Assembly: GCA_964448135.1 (NCBI GenBank) | Contig: CAYUVH010000045.1 | Coordinates: 1-40,840, forward strand | Length of the DNA: 40,840 bases | Source of the DNA: CAYUVH01 sp964448135 | Lineage (GTDB): Bacteria; Verrucomicrobiota; Verrucomicrobiia; Limisphaerales; UBA8199 | Reading direction: 5' to 3' | Shown: positions 34,001 to 40,814 of the stretch, in pieces | How the letters are laid out: every line of letters begins with the position of its first letter | Position numbering within the stretch: the stretch's first letter is position 1 | The notes under the pieces: model-generated | Databases searched by the model: none | What the model saw: only the letters and a program-made list of their open reading frames with translations | What the model was told of the DNA's origin: nothing | Translations under genes and position numbers: made by a program

Positions 34001-35015
34001 CGAGATGCTCGCCAAAGAGCAACGCATCGTTCCGCGACGCCTCGCTGTCGAAGCAGCTATTCCGCGGATCGTCCGTTTCCAGATACGTGCTGTTCAGATT
34101 GGTGCCGTAGCCATGCACCCAGTCGTACATCGCCTGAATGCCGCCGGTGTAACCGCCATACGGATCGTTATTGCCGAAGAAATTCGAGGGCGTGTGCTTG
34201 ACCGCGTCCAAGCGGAAGCCATCGCACTTCGTCACGTAGAGGGTCCACATGGCCGCGCGAATCAGGTAGGCGTTCACGTCTTCGGCGACGGGAACACCAT
34301 TGGTGCCATTGAACGGCCGCCAACCGCTGCCGAGGTTCGGCTTCGTCGGGTCCATGTAGTAATCCCGGTTGTTCGGCTGGCGGATGAAATTGGGCTTCGT
34401 GGTGGTGCTGCCCAGGGAGTTGCCAAAGTTCCCGTTCACCGATCCCGGCTCGTTGGCCAGATCAATCAGGCCGCTCAGCGACTCATACTGCACATCCCAC
34501 TGGTTCCCGTAATTCTCGACGCTCGGCCAGTTGCGATAAAAACCGCCGCTGATCGTCTGCAAATGAAAATCCTTGGGAATCAATCCCGGATAGATGTTCG
34601 TGGGTGTAGTCCCATTGTAACCGGGGACGTCGAACGCGCGGTGATTCATGATGTTGTCGAAATACACGCGAATGCCGAAGCGATGCGCGGTTTCGACCAT
34701 CTTGATCAGTTGATCCCTGGTGCCGTATTTCGTCGGCACGGTGCCGCGCTGATTCTTGTCGCCGAGATCAAAGGGATCGAAATGATCGTAGCCGACGGAA
34801 AAAACGCTTCCGCCCTTGGCTGGTGGCGGCAGCCAGAGACTCGTGTAGCCCGCCTCGGCCAGCTCCGGCATGCGGGCGGTCAAATCCACCCAGGAGGTCT
34901 GGAACAGCTCCAGCATTGCCTCGCCCCGGGCTCCTTGTATTGCCCCGCCCAGCATGAGCAGGCAAAGGCACGCGCTTGAAATTTGAGTGAGGAAGGATTT
35001 GCGCCCTGAAGACAC
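31044..35015 (-). CDS. Large secreted GH13 alpha-amylase-like protein with long C-terminal modules
   Basis: 1323 aa from the GTG at 35015, which gives a compact signal peptide (SSGRKSFLTQISSACLCLL..., cleavage after ARG). GTG codons at 35045 and 35102 are alternatives; no ATG suits. The catalytic domain comes first: SVGYDHFDPFDLGDKNQRGTV resembles liquefying amylases, followed by VYFDNIMNHRAF (His125), CDGFRLDAVKH (nucleophile Asp270), LLFGEHLGEP (acid/base Glu336) and FAQDQDHA, where Asp396 should be the stabiliser but Gln395 replaces the usual His. HEGIPMIYSD follows. The C-terminal 800 residues are beta-sandwich modules, one shared with the downstream GH13 protein, ending VPQKFYQIQVVP. It is the first of a tandem pair and follows a Gfo/Idh/MocA gene after 161 bases. 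Confidence 0.88.
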   Translation of the reverse strand: MSSGRKSFLTQISSACLCLLMLGGAIQGARGEAMLELFQTSWVDLTARMPELAEAGYTSLWLPPPAKGGSVFSVGYDHFDPFDLGDKNQRGTVPTKYGTRDQLIKMVETAHRFGIRVYFDNIMNHRAFDVPGYNGTTPTNIYPGLIPKDFHLQTISGGFYRNWPSVENYGNQWDVQYESLSGLIDLANEPGSVNGNFGNSLGSTTTKPNFIRQPNNRDYYMDPTKPNLGSGWRPFNGTNGVPVAEDVNAYLIRAAMWTLYVTKCDGFRLDAVKHTPSNFFGNNDPYGGYTGGIQAMYDWVHGYGTNLNSTYLETDDPRNSCFDSEASRNDALLFGEHLGEPPSYSEYIAAGMRLLNTPMRSAVDGWAGGGTGAGLDQRDIGSYGANQGVQFAQDQDHALCCVNNRALHNAYYFMHEGIPMIYSDAFNYAGDPSSSSTFPIVPQANYLGEYGDNQMPDIAYLHHQLARGGTRSRWSDANIVAWERYDYRDVASGDPFNDPTATVVLFVANNKTGASADINFDDGISRTADGYYTCGPGGNPSRGYAMKVGFPPGSVLSQLASSAPGSDRACAKLIVHDATTSSATATSTANDPNPVHRALVVNSTPPTGGGAIELRIPTASWVMYGYQWPEPSRANVLTNAITFKQGGTTVPTLTVYRKDGPNGDANYNPIYPFKMRGSVDANGNVIGGVHVSNRTYTIDVPILTNGPMDIAIRSDASTVNVQAKMDGGIDLNSQMGLGSPTTGLERRDNRPGSASDVFLGYEQTTYQLRNGPEKFAAKNTTRCNVTSLGAETYYYTVGGTNTLVNGGGNGAGINTSTPSFVYHDPAAATTLLGGGGPATQMNPTNPTPSQAVDLWFKVGYNYQSNRCYVYFTTDGSNPEGAFGVGKGTTKVVAGTWMNHDAGDNTIDWFKATIPGSYNLGGVQLRYKAALYQEGIGTISDSDNSKLYGLTQFGITNFNPTTVTVWTHNDRNTNSTTTGLTTGFHILRGRTFLSRSGKSGVYNTFAQTFYYDGQLPQGVIVFPTNNAAISNTTYQVVVRADSATTGVEFNIQDGDSNNDDSITGLRQGNGLTNGVQVFAQATSVTPDGTLSGIYTNYPQEYRFTYVAVPNSGSATIAVRLREFTSSLFPNRVTLLTNTVTTAAPVQVVQISDPASDGLGVNVSPDAPYPIRVCFSTSLSNSIDNFSIYINGIFQQRRNPGTQAPYYIIGGTTCGAGFRTMTYNWANASTGTNVIQVVYSGAVTLSDTRSVIVAPPLVITGLANNNQLVVWDSASGINYQVLATTNLSAPFVPISPVIAGSGDSTFYYDNSDPVPQKFYQIQVVP

Positions 35016-35138
35016 GCGGCCCGCAGCGAAAAGTTTGACGTTCACAGCCAAAATATGAATCAGTCCGCGCGGGTGGCGGAACCATTTCCGCTTCCGGGGC
35101 ACTACGTGTTAACTTAGCACGAAAACGCCGGTCTTCCA

Positions 35139-35154
35139 CCGCACAAACATGCGG
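35139..35154 (-). promoter_or_regulatory. 16-bp near-palindrome, CCGCATGWWTRTGCGG family, copy 4
   Basis: On the minus strand CCGCATGTTTGTGCGG, 22 bases after the Gfo/Idh/MocA stop and about 120 bases before the first GH13 start. It is identical, with flanks (35138-35156), to the copy at 27265-27283. No T-tract follows, so an operator is at least as likely as a terminator. Confidence 0.5.
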
Positions 35155-35176
35155 GCAGCCCCCAGTTTTATGGGGG

Positions 35177-36637
35177 TCAAGCCGGTGCTATCGCCGGCAC
35201 CACAAACGGCGCGCGATAGTCCCTGGTCAACATCTCATCCGCCTTGGCATTCCCCACGAATTTTTCCGTGGCCGGATCCATCTGCAACGTCTCACCCAAG
35301 GTGGCGGGCGTCTTGTGCAAATCCACCAGGTTCGCTCCCAGATGCTGCTCCATCCGTCCCAACGCTTCCGCCACCGCCGCATTGCCTTTGACGGCCGATT
35401 GCAGCTCTTCCGGAGCCATCGTCTTGCCCAAACGGTAGGAAATGTTCGCGGTGTGACAGAGTGCCGCCGAAATATGCCCCTCGATAATTGGAGCATGGAG
35501 TTCCGTGGGCTTTTGGTCTCGCACTGCCTTGATGAAATTTTCGAAATGGCTTGTGGTGCCCTCGAATTTCTTCACCAGCTTGCCGTCGCGATCCAGTATG
35601 TGCGACTGCTTGTAATCGGGAATCACCAGGAACCCGTTCTCGCAATCCACCACCACCCCGATGCTTACCCCGTGATATTTGTCCATGTCCTTGCCGCCAT
35701 CCTTGTCCGGCAATCCCCGAACTTCGAAAATCAGCGGCGCCTTCGCGTAATCATGATAAATAATTTGCGTGTTGGGCGTCGTGCCGTCGTCCACGTATCC
35801 CAGCCGGCCGCCGAGCGAAAACACCCGCGGCGACACCTGCGTCTCGCCCAGCACCCAGCGACACATATCCACCTGGTGCACGCCTTGGTTTCCCAAATCA
35901 CCGTTGCCCGTCGGCCACACCCAATGCCAATCATAGCCGAGCCGCTTCCGCATTAAGGGGCCCTTTGGCGCGGGACCGCACCACAAATCGTAATCAATAG
36001 TCGGCGGAATCTCCTGCGGCCCGTCCACTTTGCCGATGCTCGGTCGTCGCTTGTAGCACAAACCTCGCGCCCGCAGCACCTTCCCCAGGTGTCCCGCTTG
36101 CACATACTCGATGCCTTCGCGAATGCCCTGGCTCGACCGCGCCTGCGTGCCCGCCTGCACCACGCGCTTGTACTTGCTTGCCGCATTTACCAACTGCCGC
36201 CCCTCCCAGACATTGTGGGAGATCGGCTTCTCCACATAAACATCTTTGCCCGCCTGCACCGCCCAGATCGACCCCAGCGAATGCCAGTGGTTCGGCGTGG
36301 CGAAGCTGACGGCGTCAATATCCTTGCTCTCCAGCAATTTTCGCAAATCGCGATACCCCGCCACCGGCTGGCCCTTGTCCTTCCACTTCTTCACTTCCTT
36401 ATCGAGGACGTTGCTGTCCACGTCGCACAACGCCACGATCCGCGCCCCCGAGGCCTGGCTCAGTCCCTGAATATGTTCCATCCCCCGTCCCGCGAAACCC
36501 ACGACCGCGCAACGAATGTCGCCGTTGGCGCCCTTCACGCGGCCATTGGTGGCGGCACCCAGTGCGGGAAAAAGCCCCACGGCGGACGTGGCAATGATCG
36601 AGTTGCGTAGAAATTCCCGGCGGCGAAGAGTTTTCAT
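35177..36637 (-). CDS. Tat-exported Gfo/Idh/MocA family oxidoreductase
   Basis: 486 aa from the ATG at 36637, which begins the twin-arginine signal MKTLRRREFLRNSIIATSAVG; an upstream GTG-type extension to 36889 is not credible. The Rossmann motif is IRCAVVGFAGRGMEH, the family signature is VYVEKPIS (Glu136-Lys137-Pro138), and SFATPNHWHS and GDLGNQGVHQVDMCRWVLGE are typical of the verrucomicrobial/planctomycetal group. Probably an exported NAD(P)-dependent sugar dehydrogenase or a paralogue acting on modified glycans; substrate unknown. It follows the DUF6807 gene with 43 bases and precedes the GH13 pair. It is not a close duplicate of the Gfo protein at 13359-14777. Confidence 0.92.
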   Translation of the reverse strand: MKTLRRREFLRNSIIATSAVGLFPALGAATNGRVKGANGDIRCAVVGFAGRGMEHIQGLSQASGARIVALCDVDSNVLDKEVKKWKDKGQPVAGYRDLRKLLESKDIDAVSFATPNHWHSLGSIWAVQAGKDVYVEKPISHNVWEGRQLVNAASKYKRVVQAGTQARSSQGIREGIEYVQAGHLGKVLRARGLCYKRRPSIGKVDGPQEIPPTIDYDLWCGPAPKGPLMRKRLGYDWHWVWPTGNGDLGNQGVHQVDMCRWVLGETQVSPRVFSLGGRLGYVDDGTTPNTQIIYHDYAKAPLIFEVRGLPDKDGGKDMDKYHGVSIGVVVDCENGFLVIPDYKQSHILDRDGKLVKKFEGTTSHFENFIKAVRDQKPTELHAPIIEGHISAALCHTANISYRLGKTMAPEELQSAVKGNAAVAEALGRMEQHLGANLVDLHKTPATLGETLQMDPATEKFVGNAKADEMLTRDYRAPFVVPAIAPA

Positions 36638-36680
36638 ATTTGCTAAACTGCCTATTGGACGCTCGAAGTCCGGATTTTCT

Positions 36681-37673
36681 TTAAGGTTTCGAGAGGGACT
36701 TTGAATACTCGCGATACTTCTCGGCAATGTGCGCCTGCTGCTCGTTGCCTTCATGCAAAATAAACCGGTAACGAAACGTGATGCTCTCGCCCGCGCGCAC
36801 GGTGAGGCTGCCCGCGGTCTTGTCCGGCAACTTTTCAAAGTCGTGTTTGCCAAACGGATTCGCCGCAAACAAACCGTAGTCCCGCACATGCCACCATGTC
36901 GGGTGTCGCGGATTGGACGGATGATCGAACATCGCGACTCCCACCGTCTTGTCCCCCACCGGCCCGTAATAATCGCACCAGTGCGCCCGCTTCCCCCAGG
37001 TTTCCCCGTCGCGCACGCCCTCGCTGTTTACTATGTGCCCGTGGCCGACCTTGCCTTTGAGTCGCATCGTTTCCGCCAGGCGAATCGCCATTGTACCCTC
37101 CTTCGTGTCGCCCAGCGTAAAATCGCCATCTGATGCCTTCAGCGTAATTTCAAAATCCAGCACCTGCTCGCTTTTTGCACCAGGATTGTAAATCCGGATC
37201 GTCCGCTCGTCGGTGCACACCGTCTTGCCTTCCGGCGTAACCCACCGGTTGCGTGAACGAATGGTCCCCGCATCGTCCCCCGACTTAACCTCCAGGAAAT
37301 CCTCATGCACAATCCGCCCCGCGCCCTTCAGCTCCGACCAAAAGTCGCAACCATTCACCAGCCCATGCGCGTACCAAAGCGACCGGTGATGCGGATGATC
37401 CTGCTCCTCATCCGGCGCGGTTTCCATCGGCCAATGCCGCGTCATGGCCACCGCACCCGGCCCCAGCACCGGATAACAATAGGGCCGCGGAACGTCCTTG
37501 AAATGATACTCGGTAAACAACCGTCCATTGATCTCCACGCGCAGGCGATTCGTCATCTGCAGAATTTGCACATTCTGCGGTTTTCCACTCCCTTTCGTGG
37601 CATCGGGCGCCTGGGCAAATACGCACACCGACGTAACGAGAAAAGCGAAAGCAGTGAATATCGCGCGCGGCAT
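36681..37673 (-). CDS. Secreted PmoA/DUF6807 family protein
   Basis: 330 aa with a signal peptide (MPRAIFTAFAFLVTSVCVFA, cleavage before QA). Beta-rich body with conserved CYPVLGPGAVAMTRHWPM, DHPHHRSLWYAHG (residues 92-104), the acidic HEDFLEVKSGD and AHWCDYYGPVGDKTVGVAMFDHPSNPRHPTWWHVRDYGLFAANPFG. These are hallmarks of the family annotated DUF6807/PmoA in Planctomycetes and Verrucomicrobia, which commonly accompanies Gfo/Idh/MocA genes; despite the name it is not particulate methane monooxygenase. The activity is not established; a fold acting on or binding carbohydrate is suspected. First gene of the minus-strand run leading through the Gfo gene to the amylases, divergent from the DUF6036 cassette. 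Confidence 0.85.
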   Translation of the reverse strand: MPRAIFTAFAFLVTSVCVFAQAPDATKGSGKPQNVQILQMTNRLRVEINGRLFTEYHFKDVPRPYCYPVLGPGAVAMTRHWPMETAPDEEQDHPHHRSLWYAHGLVNGCDFWSELKGAGRIVHEDFLEVKSGDDAGTIRSRNRWVTPEGKTVCTDERTIRIYNPGAKSEQVLDFEITLKASDGDFTLGDTKEGTMAIRLAETMRLKGKVGHGHIVNSEGVRDGETWGKRAHWCDYYGPVGDKTVGVAMFDHPSNPRHPTWWHVRDYGLFAANPFGKHDFEKLPDKTAGSLTVRAGESITFRYRFILHEGNEQQAHIAEKYREYSKSLSKP

Positions 37674-37771
37674 GCGGACGGAACTATGAAGGCTTGAATT
37701 TGAACGGTCAATCTCACGCTCACAATACGCAGTCTTGTGCGCCGTCCGCGCGAAAAGGATAATGCGCCGGG

Positions 37772-38308
37772 ATGATACGGAAGCTCACACGAACGGCGCG
37801 GGATCAGTTCATGAAAGAACTGGCCGCCGCCACGTGCAGCCCCGGAAAGGTGTATTTTACTGGGGGCGCAACCGCTCTGCTGCTTGGTTTCCGTGACCAA
37901 ACCCTTGAGGTGGATCTGAAGTTCAAACCCGAACCCGCGGGAGTCTTCGAGGCCATCGCTTCCTTGAAAAACCAACTCGACATCAACGTCGAACTCGCCT
38001 CGCCCGGTGACTTCATTCCCGCACCACCAGATTGGGAAGCCCGCAGCCGCCACATCGCCACGATTGGGCCGCTGCAGTTTTTTCACTTTGACCTTTCGCT
38101 TCAGGCGCTGGCCAAATTGGAACGCGGCCACGACCAGGACGTCAAAGATGTGGAGGATTTTGTTAAGCGTGGTTTTGTCAGCATCGAAGAACTGCGCGCA
38201 AGATTCCAGGAAATCGAACCGCTCCTCGTCCGCTATCCCGCACTCGATCCGGGAGAGTTCAAATCAAAGGTCGCGGTGTTCCTCAAAGCACTCCAACCCG
38301 GTGGATAA
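37772..38308 (+). CDS. DUF6036-like nucleotidyltransferase-fold protein, possible toxin-antitoxin component
   Basis: 178 aa, no signal. The N-terminal part has the nucleotidyltransferase-like pattern VYFTGGATALLLGFRDQTLEVDL: Gly31-Gly32, then Glu46-x-Asp48 where the family usually has Asp-x-Asp. The rest is helical (LQALAKLERGHDQDVKDVEDFVKRG), as in DUF6036/AbiEii-like proteins, where K.ERG..QD..D is a common block. Such genes often form two-gene modules. Here a small gene overlaps its end by 8 bases (GTG start) or follows by 16 bases (ATG start). Both the family name and a toxin-antitoxin role are inference from remembered sequence patterns. Confidence 0.75.
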   Translation: MIRKLTRTARDQFMKELAAATCSPGKVYFTGGATALLLGFRDQTLEVDLKFKPEPAGVFEAIASLKNQLDINVELASPGDFIPAPPDWEARSRHIATIGPLQFFHFDLSLQALAKLERGHDQDVKDVEDFVKRGFVSIEELRARFQEIEPLLVRYPALDPGEFKSKVAVFLKALQPGG

Positions 38309-38606
38309 CCAAACTGATACCGCAATGCTGCCAGGTGAAGACCTGGTGACTCAAGGACTCAAAGACCTCAAAGAGGGCCGCGAGTCGGAAGCGTCCCTGC
38401 TTCTCCTGGTCGCAGGGCCACGCCTGAGATCATTGGGTATCGCCGTCCCCGCAAGAACCTCGCCCCGGCCTTTCGAACACCTGCTTTATGAACTCATCGA
38501 GGACCGGCTTGGCAAGGGAGCACACTCCTACTACAACAGCCTGATTCGGCGGATAGTCAGCTACGCACGCGCATTGTCGAACGAACTTAGCCGTGCGAAG
38601 GCCTGA
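38301..38606 (+). CDS. Small helical protein coupled to the DUF6036-like gene
   Basis: 101 aa from a GTG at 38301 that overlaps the upstream stop by 8 bases, or 93 aa from the ATG at 38325. Sequence blocks are LVTQGLKDLKEGRESEASLLLLVAGPRLRSLGI, then HLLYELIEDRLGKGAHSYYNSLIRRIVSYARALSNELSRAKA: soluble, helical and rich in Leu, Arg and Glu. No family recognised. The tight coupling suggests a partner of the nucleotidyltransferase-like protein (antitoxin or toxin), unproven. It is convergent with the DUF1501 gene, 32 bases away. Confidence 0.7.
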   Translation: MDNQTDTAMLPGEDLVTQGLKDLKEGRESEASLLLLVAGPRLRSLGIAVPARTSPRPFEHLLYELIEDRLGKGAHSYYNSLIRRIVSYARALSNELSRAKA

Positions 38607-38638
38607 ACCTGCAACCTGGAAATTCTCTACTTCTGCCC

Positions 38639-40102
38639 CTACGCAATCAGCTCGTTGACCACGTTCCCATACACATCCGTCAGCCGGAAATCCCGTCCTG
38701 CATGCTGGAAGGTCAATTTGGTATGGTCGAAGCCGAGTAGTTGCAGAATCGTCGCGTGCAAGTCGTGCACGTGAACCTTGTCCTTGACCGCCTTGAAACC
38801 GAACTCATCCGTCTCCCCATGCACATACCCCCCGCGTACTCCGCCGCCGGCCATCCACATCGTGAACCCATGATGATTGTGATCGCGGCCATTGATCTTG
38901 CCGGCGTTGGCTCCCGGACTGGGTAATTCCACCGTGGGCGTGCGGCCGAATTCGCCACCCCAGATCACCAGCGTATCCTTCAGCATCCCGCGCTGCTTCA
39001 AATCCGCCAGCAGCGCACCGATGGCCTGGTCGCTTTCGCCGGCCAGCTTGCGGTGGCCGTCCTCGATATCATCGTGGTTGTCCCACGGCTGGCCCGGCCC
39101 GTGCCAGATCTGCACAAACCGCACACCCCGCTCGAGCAATCGCCGCCCAATCAACATTTGCCGGGCTTGCGTCCCCGGCCCGTACATGTCCCGGATCGCC
39201 TGCGGCTCGCGCGATACATCAAAGGCATCCGTTGCATCCATCTGCATCCGGTAAGCCAATTCGAATGAGGCGACCCTCGCCTCCATTTGAGCGTCCTTCG
39301 CGCGGCGTTGTGCATGTTCCTGGTTCAGCTTCGCCAGCAAGTCGAGCTGACGCCGCTGCTCTTCCTTCGCGATGGATTGATTGCGAATGTTCTCGATCAG
39401 CTTCTCCACCTGCTCGTGTTGCGTGTCGAGATAGGTGCCTTGAAAAATCCCGGGCAGAAACGCGCTCTGCCAGTTTTGTGATTCCTGAATTGGATAACCG
39501 CCCGGGCACATGGTGATGAATCCCGGCAGGTTTTGATTCTCCGTCCCCAACCCATACGTCACCCACGAGCCCATGCTCGGCCGAGGCTGGCGCGACTCGC
39601 CGCAATTCATCAGCAGGAGCGACGGCTCGTGATTCGGGACATCCGCGTGCATCGAGCGAATGACGGTGATGTCATCAATGTGTTCCGCGACATGCGAAAA
39701 CAGATCGCTCACTTCGATCCCGCTCTGGCCATATTTCTTGAACTTGAACGGCGACTGAAACGCCGCGCCCGTTTTCCGCTCGGTTTTGAGATTGTCCATC
39801 GGCAGCGGCTTGCCGTGCAGTTTCTCCAGGATTGGTTTCGGGTCGAAAGTATCAACGTGGGACGGACCGCCGTTCGCAAAGATATGGATGACCCGTTTCG
39901 CCTTGGCGGGAAATTGCGGCTGCCGCGGCATCAAGGGAGAATCCCCATTGATCGGGGAAGGCCCCGTCGCCGCCCGGAGCGCCTGTGGTCCCAGCAATTG
40001 AGCGAGGCCCAGCATTCCGAAGCCGATGCCGCACCGGCCGAGGAAATCGCGCCGGGTCAGGAAGCGATCTTCCAGACGCGCTGCGTGGTGCGGCTTGCTC
40101 AT
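38639..40102 (-). CDS. Tat-exported DUF1501 (sulfatase-like fold) protein
   Basis: 487 aa. A twin-arginine motif LTRRDFLGRCGIGFGMLGLAQLL (RRDFLGR at 17-23) directs Tat export. DUF1501 hallmarks: KRVIHIFANGGPSHVDTFDPKP, SMHADVPNHEPSLLLMNCGE, MGSWVTYGLGTENQNLPGF, RRLLERGVRFVQIWHG, DTLVIWGGEFGRTP and NGRDHNHHGFTMWMAGGGVRGG. The family has an alkaline phosphatase/sulfatase-like fold, and in Planctomycetes/Verrucomicrobia usually pairs with a DUF1549/DUF1553 cytochrome-like protein. No such partner is present in the 738 bases upstream or among the genes downstream in the window. Function unknown, thought to involve exported enzymes acting on complex substrates. Confidence 0.93.
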   Translation of the reverse strand: MSKPHHAARLEDRFLTRRDFLGRCGIGFGMLGLAQLLGPQALRAATGPSPINGDSPLMPRQPQFPAKAKRVIHIFANGGPSHVDTFDPKPILEKLHGKPLPMDNLKTERKTGAAFQSPFKFKKYGQSGIEVSDLFSHVAEHIDDITVIRSMHADVPNHEPSLLLMNCGESRQPRPSMGSWVTYGLGTENQNLPGFITMCPGGYPIQESQNWQSAFLPGIFQGTYLDTQHEQVEKLIENIRNQSIAKEEQRRQLDLLAKLNQEHAQRRAKDAQMEARVASFELAYRMQMDATDAFDVSREPQAIRDMYGPGTQARQMLIGRRLLERGVRFVQIWHGPGQPWDNHDDIEDGHRKLAGESDQAIGALLADLKQRGMLKDTLVIWGGEFGRTPTVELPSPGANAGKINGRDHNHHGFTMWMAGGGVRGGYVHGETDEFGFKAVKDKVHVHDLHATILQLLGFDHTKLTFQHAGRDFRLTDVYGNVVNELIA

Positions 40103-40350
40103 TTCGGAATAGGTTTCGGGCTACTAAGCCACTCTGTTTCACCGAGTTGGACGAAATCGTCAAGCAGTGAATTCACCGCAGGATGGAGGCGACATGGCTT
40201 ATTCTATGGGGCCCCCTGATTTTTTGCTTTTACCAGGTTTGACGAGGCTTCTTTGCTGGGGTTTTTGGTTTTACTCGTGGTTTTACTGGCGGCTTGACCG
40301 GGTTGGATTTTGGTTTTACAGGCTTTTACCGGCCGGTCGAATTTTTTCGG

Positions 40351-40400
40351 CCGGATTTACCCGGATTTACCCGGATTTGGCCGGATCTACCCGGATGACC
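40351..40400 (+). repeat. Tandem repeat, five 10-bp units (CCGGATTTAC type)
   Basis: Units in order: CCGGATTTAC, CCGGATTTAC, CCGGATTTGG, CCGGATCTAC, CCGGATGACC. The first six bases CCGGAT are invariant, the last four degenerate. The 10-bp period is close to one DNA helical turn, so repeated protein contacts on one face are possible; replication slippage is the simpler explanation. Confidence 0.85.
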
Positions 40401-40433
40401 GAAGAGTAAGCAAAATCCGACAGGCAGTGAGGA

Positions 40434-40461
40434 GTGACCAGTAATCAGTGATCAGTAAAAG
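40434..40461 (+). repeat. Tandem repeat, four 7-bp units (GTGATCA type)
   Basis: GTGACCA, GTAATCA, GTGATCA, GTAAAAG in direct succession, with GT fixed at each unit start. It lies shortly after the 10-bp repeat in the same gene-free region. Confidence 0.7.
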
Positions 40462-40682
40462 ACGGGCGTTGGCCACACCGGCTGATGCGGTTCGCCGCAG
40501 AACAAGGGGCGGCGAGAATGTCAAAGAGCCACAGTGCTTTGGCGCGGATTCGTACTGAAACCAGGAATCACGTCCTCCTAACGGCAGGAGGTTCGATCGG
40601 GACGGGATGGGTGTCAAGTATGCTTCGCACACGCATCTACAAACAGGCGCATCTCACTTTTTTGCAGTTTGCCAGAGGGGGT

Positions 40683-40814
40683 GGCGTTTTTTACGCCCGC
40701 CCCGAATCCTTTCGGGGCTGCCCGCATTTTTTTACTTGGACAGCCGTTGTCCAAGTGGCCACCTTAACATCGTCGGGTATGGGAGGACCTCCCCCAGGTT
40801 ACCCGCAAAACGGG
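40683..40814. other. Cluster of five consecutive inverted repeats, possible structured RNA or repeat element
   Basis: In order: GGCGT-TTTTT-ACGCC (40683-40697); CCCCGAA-TCCT-TTCGGGG (40700-40717); ACTTGGACA-GCCGT-TGTCCAAGT (40734-40756); GGGTA...TACCC (40775-40804) enclosing the perfect palindrome GGGAGG-A-CCTCCC (40781-40793); and CCCG-CAAAA-CGGG (40802-40814), which shares CCC with the previous stem. A T7 run at 40727-40733 is 9 bases after the second stem, too far for a standard terminator. Dense back-to-back stems suggest a folded RNA or a composite repeat, but no known RNA family was recognised. Confidence 0.5.

Noticed and set aside
27728..34979. Several long plus-strand open frames opposite the GH13 genes
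   Set aside because: Both amylases show all catalytic motifs on the minus strand. The opposite frames are Arg/His/Ile-rich shadows.
36681..37673. Particulate methane monooxygenase subunit, suggested by the family nickname PmoA
   Set aside because: The protein has a signal peptide and a soluble beta-rich body, not a multi-helix membrane protein; it fits DUF6807.
40351..40461. Possible CRISPR array
   Set aside because: Repeat units are 10 and 7 bp in direct contact, without unique spacers, and no cas gene is present.
40586..40605. GGTTCGATCGGGACGGGATG resembling a tRNA T-arm or 5S rRNA loop
   Set aside because: The bases either side of TTCGATC do not form a 5-bp T-stem, no acceptor stem, anticodon arm or CCA is found, and 5S rRNA helices cannot be built around it.
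40700..40733. Intrinsic terminator (CCCCGAA/TTCGGGG stem then T7)
   Set aside because: Nine bases separate the stem from the T-tract, and no plus-strand gene ends upstream within reach.
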